Below the pieces are notes generated by a model that worked only from the letters and a program-made list of their open reading frames with translations, was not told the origin of the DNA and ran no database searches. Made by a program: the position numbers and the translations under genes. 64,000 nucleotides of DNA from Roseomonas alba (GTDB lineage Bacteria; Pseudomonadota; Alphaproteobacteria; Acetobacterales; Acetobacteraceae): contig NZ_JAHYBZ010000012.1 in NCBI RefSeq assembly GCF_019430885.1, positions 84,004-148,003 on the forward strand, written 5' to 3'. Position 1 is the first letter of the stretch, and the number at the start of each line of letters is the position of its first letter. Positions 58,902 to 64,000 of this stretch are shown here, one piece after another.

Positions 58902-59927
58902 ATGATGGACGCAGTCCCGCCCCCGGCCTCCGGCATCGTGGAGGGTTTCGAGGGTGCCGTCGGCAATACCCCGCTGATCCGCCTGCGCCGCGCTAGCGCC
59001 GCGACAGGCTGCGACATCCTGGGCAAGGCGGAGTTCATGAATCCCGGCGGGTCGGTGAAGGACCGGGCGGGTCTCGGCATCATCCTTGATGCGGAAAAGC
59101 GGGGGCTGCTGACGCCGGGCCAGCCCGGCACCGTGGTGGAAGGCACCGCCGGCAATACCGGCATCGGCATCACGCTGGTGGCGAATGCGCGGGGCTATCG
59201 CAGCGTCATCGTCATTCCCGAGACGCAGTCGCGCGAGAAGATCGACTTCCTGCGCATGATCGGGGCGGATCTGCGGCTGGTGCCGGCAAAGCCTTATTCC
59301 GATCCCGGCAACTACGTGCATTTCAGCCGGCGACTCGCGGAGGAACTGGGCGCCGTCCACGCCAACCAGTTCGACAACACGGCGAACCGCGCGGCGCATG
59401 AGGCGACGACCGGCCCCGAGATCTGGACCCAGACCGATGGGCAGATCGACGCCTTCACCTGTTCCTGCGGCACCGGCGGGTCGCTCGCCGGCGTGGCGCG
59501 CGCGCTGAAGGCGCGCAAAAAGGGTGTGCGCATCGTCCTCGCCGACCCGATGGGCAGCGCGCTTTATTCCTGGGTGAAGACCGGCACGCTGAAGGCCGAG
59601 GGCAACTCCATCACCGAAGGCATTGGCCAGGCCGCCCGCGTGCCCGGCAACCTCGAACCCGACCGCGCGCTGATCGACGACGCCGTGCAGGTGACCGACG
59701 AGGAAGCGCTGGAGCAGGTCTTCGACCTGCAGATCCATGAAGGCATCTCGATCGGCGGGTCGGCCGGCATCAATGTCGCGGCGGCGATCAAGGTGGCCAA
59801 GGCGCTCGGGCCGGGTCACCGCATCGTGACGCTGCTCTGCGATGGCGGTGCGCGCTACCAGTCCAAGCTGTTCAATCCGGAGTTCCTGCGCGGCAAGGGC
59901 CTACCCGTGCCGCCGTGGCTCGCCTGA
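58902..59927 (+). CDS. cysK: Cysteine synthase A (O-acetylserine sulfhydrylase)
   Basis: A 341-residue PLP enzyme that makes cysteine from O-acetylserine and sulfide. Motifs are AVGNTPLIRLRRASAATGCD, the PLP lysine in NPGGSVKDRAG (about residue 47), EGTAGNTGIGITLVANARGY, FTCSCGTGGSLAGVARALKA and GISIGGSAGINVAAAIKVAK. Tandem ATGs lie at 58902 and 58905. The serine acetyltransferase gene follows 20 bases later, so the two enzymes of the pathway are cotranscribed. Confidence 0.93.
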   Translation: MMDAVPPPASGIVEGFEGAVGNTPLIRLRRASAATGCDILGKAEFMNPGGSVKDRAGLGIILDAEKRGLLTPGQPGTVVEGTAGNTGIGITLVANARGYRSVIVIPETQSREKIDFLRMIGADLRLVPAKPYSDPGNYVHFSRRLAEELGAVHANQFDNTANRAAHEATTGPEIWTQTDGQIDAFTCSCGTGGSLAGVARALKARKKGVRIVLADPMGSALYSWVKTGTLKAEGNSITEGIGQAARVPGNLEPDRALIDDAVQVTDEEALEQVFDLQIHEGISIGGSAGINVAAAIKVAKALGPGHRIVTLLCDGGARYQSKLFNPEFLRGKGLPVPPWLA

Positions 59928-59947
59928 TCCGTCCTTCGGGGGCATCC

Positions 59948-60601
59948 ATGGAAGTGATCGAACTCGCCCGCACCATTCGCAGCCGCGACCCGGCGCGGCC
60001 GTCCTGGCCGGAGACGATCCTCTGCTATGCCGGGCTGCACGCGGTACTGTGGCATCGCATGGCGCATGCGCTGTGGCGGATGGGGCTGCACGGCCTGGGC
60101 CGCTTCGTCTCCCATATCGGCCGCTTCCTGACGGGCATCGAGATCCACCCCGGCGCGCGCATCGGCCGGCGGCTCTTCATCGACCACGGCATGGGCGTCG
60201 TGGTCGGCGAGACCGCGGAGATCGGCGACGACGTGCTGATCTATCACGGCGTGACGCTGGGCGGCCTGTCCGGCCAGCCGGGCAAGCGGCATCCGACCAT
60301 CGGCAACAACGTGGCGATCGGCGCCGGGGCGCAGGTGCTGGGGCCGATCCTGGTCGGCGACGGCGCCCGCATCGGCGCCAATGCCGTGGTGACGAAGGAT
60401 GTGCCCGCCAACTGCACCGTGGTGGGCATCCCGGCACGGCCGCCGGCGGGGTCGATCTGCGCCGATCCCACCGTCGGCTACGGCATCACGCATCCCGAGG
60501 ACGATCCCATCGGCGAGCAGCTTGCCGCCATGCGCGCGGAACTTGCCGCGCTCCGCACCCGCGTCGCTGAGCTGGAACGCCAGCCCGTCACGACGAACTG
60601 A
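59948..60601 (+). CDS. cysE: Serine O-acetyltransferase
   Basis: The 217-residue protein has the short EpsC/CysE form: an N-terminal helical part (GLHAVLWHRMAHALWRMGLH) and a left-handed beta-helix from hexapeptide repeats (IHPGARIGRRLFIDHGMGVV, then VGETAEIGDDVLIYHGVTLG and GKRHPTIGNNVAIGAGAQVL). The catalytic histidines are in FIDHG and IYHG. The C-terminus is a coiled-coil-like helix (LAALRTRVAELER) rather than the short acidic tail that binds CysK in other species. It supplies O-acetylserine to the upstream enzyme. Confidence 0.92.
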   Translation: MEVIELARTIRSRDPARPSWPETILCYAGLHAVLWHRMAHALWRMGLHGLGRFVSHIGRFLTGIEIHPGARIGRRLFIDHGMGVVVGETAEIGDDVLIYHGVTLGGLSGQPGKRHPTIGNNVAIGAGAQVLGPILVGDGARIGANAVVTKDVPANCTVVGIPARPPAGSICADPTVGYGITHPEDDPIGEQLAAMRAELAALRTRVAELERQPVTTN

Positions 60602-60646
60602 CCGGGCAGGGGAAACCCCGCCCGGTCGAGGAAGCCCCGCGGTGTT

Positions 60647-60868
60647 TCAGCGCCGCGGCGGTGTCAGGTCCCAGGGGGCGCGGGCGGCTTCTTCCAGCGC
60701 CTCGGACCGGCTGATGCCGATATCGGCCAGCATGCGACGATCCATCTCGGCCAGTTGGCGTCGGCTTTCGACCGCCTGGAGGATGCGGCGCAGCCAGTCG
60801 AGCCAGGTCGTGCCGCGGGCGGCTGCGGCCCGGACGGGGTGGGAAACGGGAAGGCTGCGGGTCGTCAT
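60647..60868 (-). CDS. DUF1127 (YjiS-like) small protein
   Basis: A 73-residue basic protein ending in the DUF1127 motif: LDWLRRILQAVESRRQLAEM, then DRRMLADIGISRSEA. Members are short arginine-rich proteins found widely in alphaproteobacteria; some affect carbon and phosphate metabolism and RNA turnover. It is divergent from a LysR gene 119 bases away, which may control it. Confidence 0.87.
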   Translation of the reverse strand: MTTRSLPVSHPVRAAAARGTTWLDWLRRILQAVESRRQLAEMDRRMLADIGISRSEALEEAARAPWDLTPPRR

Positions 60869-60987
60869 GTGGCGGTCCTCCTGATGGCGCCGGGCCCGAA
60901 AATGGAGGGCGGCAATGCATCAGGAAAACGAAATCTATTGACGGCTGGCATCAGCATCGTTGATCCCTCCGGCCGGAGGTCACCGCC

Positions 60988-61872
60988 ATGCTGGCCATTC
61001 CCCCGGGCATCGATCCCGACCTGCTGCGCTCCTTCGTGCTGATCGCCGAGGGCGGATCCTTCACCCGCGCCGCCAATGCCGTGGGGCGCACCCAATCGGC
61101 CGTCTCCATGCAGATCCGTCGGCTCGAGGAGACGCTCGGCCAGCCCTTGCTGCTGCGCGGACCGCGCGGGGTGGAGACCACGCCGCATGGCGCCTGGCTG
61201 CTGGAACGCGCCCGGCGGCTGCTCGCCATGCATGACGAGATCGTCTCGACCTTCCGCACCCCGGCCGTGTCCGGAACGGTGCGGCTCGGGACGCCCGACG
61301 ATTACGCGCTGCGCTGGCTGCCGGGCATCCTCGCGCGCTTCGCGGAGGTGCATCCGGCCGTCGAGGTCGTCGTCACCTGCGCGCCGTCCAACGAACTCGT
61401 CCAGCGGCTGGAAGAGGACGAGATCGACCTGACCCTGCTCTCGGGCGGCAATGAGCGGCCGGGCATGACGGGTCAGCCCCTGTGGCATGCGGGGCTGCGC
61501 TGGATCGGTTCGACGGCCCATGCGGCGCATCGGCGCTCGCCCATCCCGCTGGCGACGGCACAGCCGAGCTGCGTCTGGCGCCGTGCCGCGGTGCGGGCGC
61601 TCGATGAGGCCGGCCTGCCGTGGCGTGTCGCCTATACCAGCACCTCACAGGCGGGCACGTTGGCACCGGCGCTGGCGGGCCTGGCCGTGACGATCGGCCT
61701 GCCGGGGCCCTTGCCGGCGGGGCTGCGCTTCCTGGGGGCCGAGGACGGCATGCCGCCGCTGCCGGATTTCGCCATCGTTCTCGTCACCGGCCCTGGAGGC
61801 GGTCCTGTCGTCGAGACCCTGGCCGAGGCGATTCGCGCCGGATTCGCCGAAGCCACGGTTACCCAGGCTTGA
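60988..61872 (+). CDS. LysR-family transcriptional regulator
   Basis: A full-length, 294-residue LysR regulator. The winged-helix domain is LLRSFVLIAEGGSFTRAANA, then VGRTQSAVSMQIRRLEETLG and RGPRGVETTPHGAWLLE; the effector domain starts SGTVRLGTPDDYALRWLPGI. It is divergent from the DUF1127 gene, the usual arrangement for a LysR target, but nothing else indicates the ligand. The 288 bases after it (61873-62160) contain no gene I can support. Confidence 0.92.
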   Translation: MLAIPPGIDPDLLRSFVLIAEGGSFTRAANAVGRTQSAVSMQIRRLEETLGQPLLLRGPRGVETTPHGAWLLERARRLLAMHDEIVSTFRTPAVSGTVRLGTPDDYALRWLPGILARFAEVHPAVEVVVTCAPSNELVQRLEEDEIDLTLLSGGNERPGMTGQPLWHAGLRWIGSTAHAAHRRSPIPLATAQPSCVWRRAAVRALDEAGLPWRVAYTSTSQAGTLAPALAGLAVTIGLPGPLPAGLRFLGAEDGMPPLPDFAIVLVTGPGGGPVVETLAEAIRAGFAEATVTQA

Positions 61873-62160
61873 GCCCGGTCGCGTGCCGTGTCATCTGCGC
61901 CAGGACGATTCGATACGAAGGCGGTCATTGGCTTGAGGCATCGGATGAACCGACGGGCGGGGCCGGCTGTCGCAGGGCGTGCCGCGCCCTGCCTCGGGCG
62001 ACCGGGGAAAGCCGGCAGGATCAGCCGGCGCGCGTCGTTCCCCTCTTTCCGCCGAGCGGTTCGGCAGACACCATGGTCTGCATGGTGCGGAGGCGAACCG
62101 GCTTACAGCTTCGGCGCGCCTGTCGACATGACGATGCAGTGCCACGGCGGATGACTGAGC

Positions 62161-62745
62161 ATGGATGAGGCGGCCCTCTTTGCGACCATCATGGAAGAGG
62201 GCGCCCTTCTGCGCCGTCGCCTCGCCGCGGAGGCGGCCGACGCCGTCATCGGCGTGGTGGAGGCTTGCGAGCGCGCGATTCGCGGCGGCGGGCGGCTGTT
62301 CTTCTGCGGCAATGGCGGCAGCGCGGCGGATGCCCAGCATCTCGCGACCGAATTGCTGATCCGGCTGCGCTCGGCGGTCGAGCGGCCGTCCTGGCCGGCG
62401 ATCGCCCTGACTCTCGACCCGACGGCGCTGACCGCGGGCGGGAACGATTATGGCTTCGACGAGGTGTTCGCCCGGCCACTCTCGGGTCTCGGCCGGGCCG
62501 GGGATGTGCTGTTCGGCATCACGACCAGCGGCAGGTCGCCGAACGTGCTGCGGGCGCTGGAGACGGCGCGGGGGATGGGGATCGCGACGGTCGGTATGCT
62601 GGGCGGCGATGGGGGGCCGGCGCTCGCCTTGTGCGATCACGCGCTTCTGGTGCCGAGTCGCGTCACTGCCCGGGTCCAGGAAATGCACATCACCCTGGGG
62701 CATGCCGTGATGGAACTTCTCGAGGACAGGCTGGTCCGCGCATGA
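62161..62745 (+). CDS. gmhA: D-sedoheptulose-7-phosphate isomerase, GmhA-like SIS protein
   Basis: A 194-residue SIS-domain protein with GRLFFCGNGGSAADAQHLAT (about residues 43-62), LTAGGNDYGFDEVFARPLSG, GDVLFGITTSGRSPNVLRAL and the C-terminal ARVQEMHITLGHAVMELLED. GmhA turns sedoheptulose-7-phosphate into glycero-manno-heptose-7-phosphate for LPS core or heptose-containing glycans. Its stop overlaps the start of a sugar-nucleotide epimerase gene (ATGA), placing it in surface-polysaccharide synthesis. Confidence 0.9.
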   Translation: MDEAALFATIMEEGALLRRRLAAEAADAVIGVVEACERAIRGGGRLFFCGNGGSAADAQHLATELLIRLRSAVERPSWPAIALTLDPTALTAGGNDYGFDEVFARPLSGLGRAGDVLFGITTSGRSPNVLRALETARGMGIATVGMLGGDGGPALALCDHALLVPSRVTARVQEMHITLGHAVMELLEDRLVRA

Positions 62746-63713
62746 GTGTCCTGCTTACCGGCGCCGCCGGCTTCATCGGGATGCATGTCGCCGAGGCGTT
62801 GCTCGGGCGCGGTGAGGCAGTGATCGGGGTCGATGATCTGAACCCCTATTACGATGTGCGGCTGAAGCAGGCGCGACTCGCGCGGCTGGAGGGCCATCCC
62901 GGCTTTCGCTTCATCAGTGCCGATGTTTCGGACCGCGATGCCATGCTCGGCCTGGCGGAGGCGGAGCCGGGGATCGACCGGATCGTGCATCTCGCGGCGC
63001 AGCCGGGGGTGCGGTACTCGCTGGTCGATCCCTACGTCTATGTGCAGGCGAATGTGATGGGGCATCTCGTGATGCTCGAACTGGCGCGGCGCCTGCCGCG
63101 ACTCGGGCATCTCGTCTACGCCTCCTCCTCCTCGGTCTATGGCGGGAACCGGCAACTGCCCTTCGCCGAGACGGACCGGGTGGACCATCCGGTCTCGCTC
63201 TATGCCGCGACCAAACGCGCGGGCGAGCTGATCAGCGAATCCTACGCGCATCTTTTCGGGCTGCCGCAGACGGGGCTGCGCTTCTTCACCGTCTATGGGC
63301 CCTGGGGGCGGCCGGACATGGCGCCCTGGATGTTTGGGGCCGCGATCCTCGAGGGGCGTCCGATCACGCTCTATGACGCCGGGCGTCTGAAGCGGGATTT
63401 CACCTTCGTCGAGGACATCGTGGCCGGGGTCGTGGGTTGCCTGGACCATCCGGCGCCGGCAGTGGAACCGCGGCTGCTGAACATCGGCAATCACCGCAGC
63501 GTCGAAGTGCGGCGGTTCGTCGAGGTGCTGGAAGAGGCACTCGGCCAGAAGGCTGTGGTCGTCGATGCGCCGCGCCCGGCGACGGATGTCGAGGAAACCT
63601 TCGCGGACATCACGGCGATCCAGGCGCTGTGCGGCTATGCGCCGCGCACGCCGATCGAGGTCGGGATCCCTCGCTTTGCGGAATGGTTCCTTTCCTGGCG
63701 AAAGGGGGGTTGA
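62742..63713 (+). CDS. NAD-dependent sugar-nucleotide epimerase, UDP-glucuronate 4-epimerase-like
   Basis: A 323-residue short-chain dehydrogenase/epimerase. It has the NAD motif LLTGAAGFIGMHVAEALLGR, the VDDLNPYYDVRLKQARL loop that marks UDP-glucuronate 4-epimerases, HLAAQPGVRYSLVDPYVYVQ, catalytic Y-x-x-x-K in SLYAATKRAGELI and RFFTVYGPWGRPDMAPWMF. It probably interconverts UDP-glucuronate and UDP-galacturonate for surface glycans. It is translationally coupled to gmhA. Confidence 0.9.
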   Translation: MSVLLTGAAGFIGMHVAEALLGRGEAVIGVDDLNPYYDVRLKQARLARLEGHPGFRFISADVSDRDAMLGLAEAEPGIDRIVHLAAQPGVRYSLVDPYVYVQANVMGHLVMLELARRLPRLGHLVYASSSSVYGGNRQLPFAETDRVDHPVSLYAATKRAGELISESYAHLFGLPQTGLRFFTVYGPWGRPDMAPWMFGAAILEGRPITLYDAGRLKRDFTFVEDIVAGVVGCLDHPAPAVEPRLLNIGNHRSVEVRRFVEVLEEALGQKAVVVDAPRPATDVEETFADITAIQALCGYAPRTPIEVGIPRFAEWFLSWRKGG

Positions 63714-63764
63714 CCGCCCCCGCTAAGGGCCATAAAAGCCCCCCCACGCCGCTGACGGGGCGGG

Positions 63765-63793
63765 TTGACGAAGACGGGGTGACCCGGTAACTT
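63765..63793 (+). promoter_or_regulatory. Strong sigma-70-type promoter, probably of an rRNA operon
   Basis: TTGACG (63765-63770) and TAACTT (63788-63793) are separated by exactly 17 bases, with a GC-rich discriminator-like stretch CCTCGGCCCGCG after it. No protein gene follows before the window ends, and the downstream DNA has the look of an rRNA leader. Confidence 0.6.
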
Positions 63794-64000
63794 CCTCGGC
63801 CCGCGAAGAAAGCGGAGTTCGCTGGATCGGCGATTGGTGACCTCCCCTGAGGTTATCTCGGGTCGATCTGGTGTTGTTCTTTTAAAATTGCATCGGGTTT
63901 TGGAAGTAGATTGGTTCTTGGCTGTCCCTTGGATGTGGATGGCTGGGTGCTGGGCTGAGGAGGCTGTGGATTGTGCCTTTGGTGATCTGGCTGGGCTTGG
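63794..64000 (+). other. Probable rRNA operon leader, cut by the window edge
   Basis: From about 63860 the composition changes to T-rich and G/T-rich DNA without open frames. TGTTCTTTTAAAATTGC at about 63873-63890 resembles the boxA-like antitermination element that precedes 16S rRNA in alphaproteobacteria. No mature rRNA sequence is visible inside the window. Confidence 0.45.

Noticed and set aside
61873..62160. A small gene in the gap between the LysR gene and gmhA.
   Set aside because: The open frames there have no ribosome site or coherent composition.

Overview
The window is GC-rich, densely coded chromosomal DNA of an alphaproteobacterium, most likely Acetobacteraceae (Roseomonas-like). 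The grounds are gene content (Bug/TctC solute-binding protein, Liv-type ABC operon with an embedded acyl-CoA ligase, imuA-imuB-dnaE2, HemJ), a GTTC-N7-GTTC SOS box of the alphaproteobacterial type, and many GC-rich intergenic palindromes. No phage, plasmid or CRISPR locus is present. The taxon is an inference; no rRNA gene lies inside the window.

Layout. 1-3752: end of an ABC importer (permease tail, NMT1-type binding protein) with an FAD oxidoreductase and an amidohydrolase. 3753-5254: decayed island beside tRNA-Arg(CCG), with an integrase fragment fused head-on to a truncated LysR gene. 5360-15153: housekeeping genes (acetyltransferase, Kef-type antiporter, YbaK, MAPEG, HemW, Nfu scaffold, RutE-like nitroreductase, PanC) and small exported proteins. 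15379-20974: a minus-strand trio (596-aa unknown, DUF2272 lipoprotein, old yellow enzyme) divergent from two tandem exported paralogues. 21158-29169: RraA-like protein, esterase, HemJ, Rho, AsmA. 29464-35646: minus-strand catabolic operon (alpha/beta hydrolase, dead DMT transporter, Bug-type binding protein, MBL hydrolase, acyl-CoA dehydrogenase, CoA-transferase). 35719-39702: DctP-like binding protein followed by a hybrid histidine kinase. 40658-47491: livG-ligase-livH-livM-livK-livF. 47561-52307: leucine catabolism (isovaleryl-CoA dehydrogenase, methylcrotonyl-CoA carboxylase). 52782-58694: SOS mutasome imuA-imuB-dnaE2. 58902-60601: cysteine synthesis (cysK, cysE). 62161-63713: gmhA and a nucleotide-sugar epimerase. 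63765-64000: a strong promoter and leader that look like the start of an rRNA operon.

The most unusual signal is a set of palindromic DNA elements. A three-hairpin mosaic sits inside the 5' coding ends of two exported-protein genes, each between an ATGA-coupled start codon and the signal peptide, and is read in two different frames. A shorter version lies in-frame near the 3' end of a third gene. A ~227-bp version separates imuA from imuB and recurs upstream of the Nfu gene. A different ~140-bp palindrome begins on the stop codon of two unrelated genes. These look like mobile REP/MITE-like elements that tolerate or exploit gene ends.
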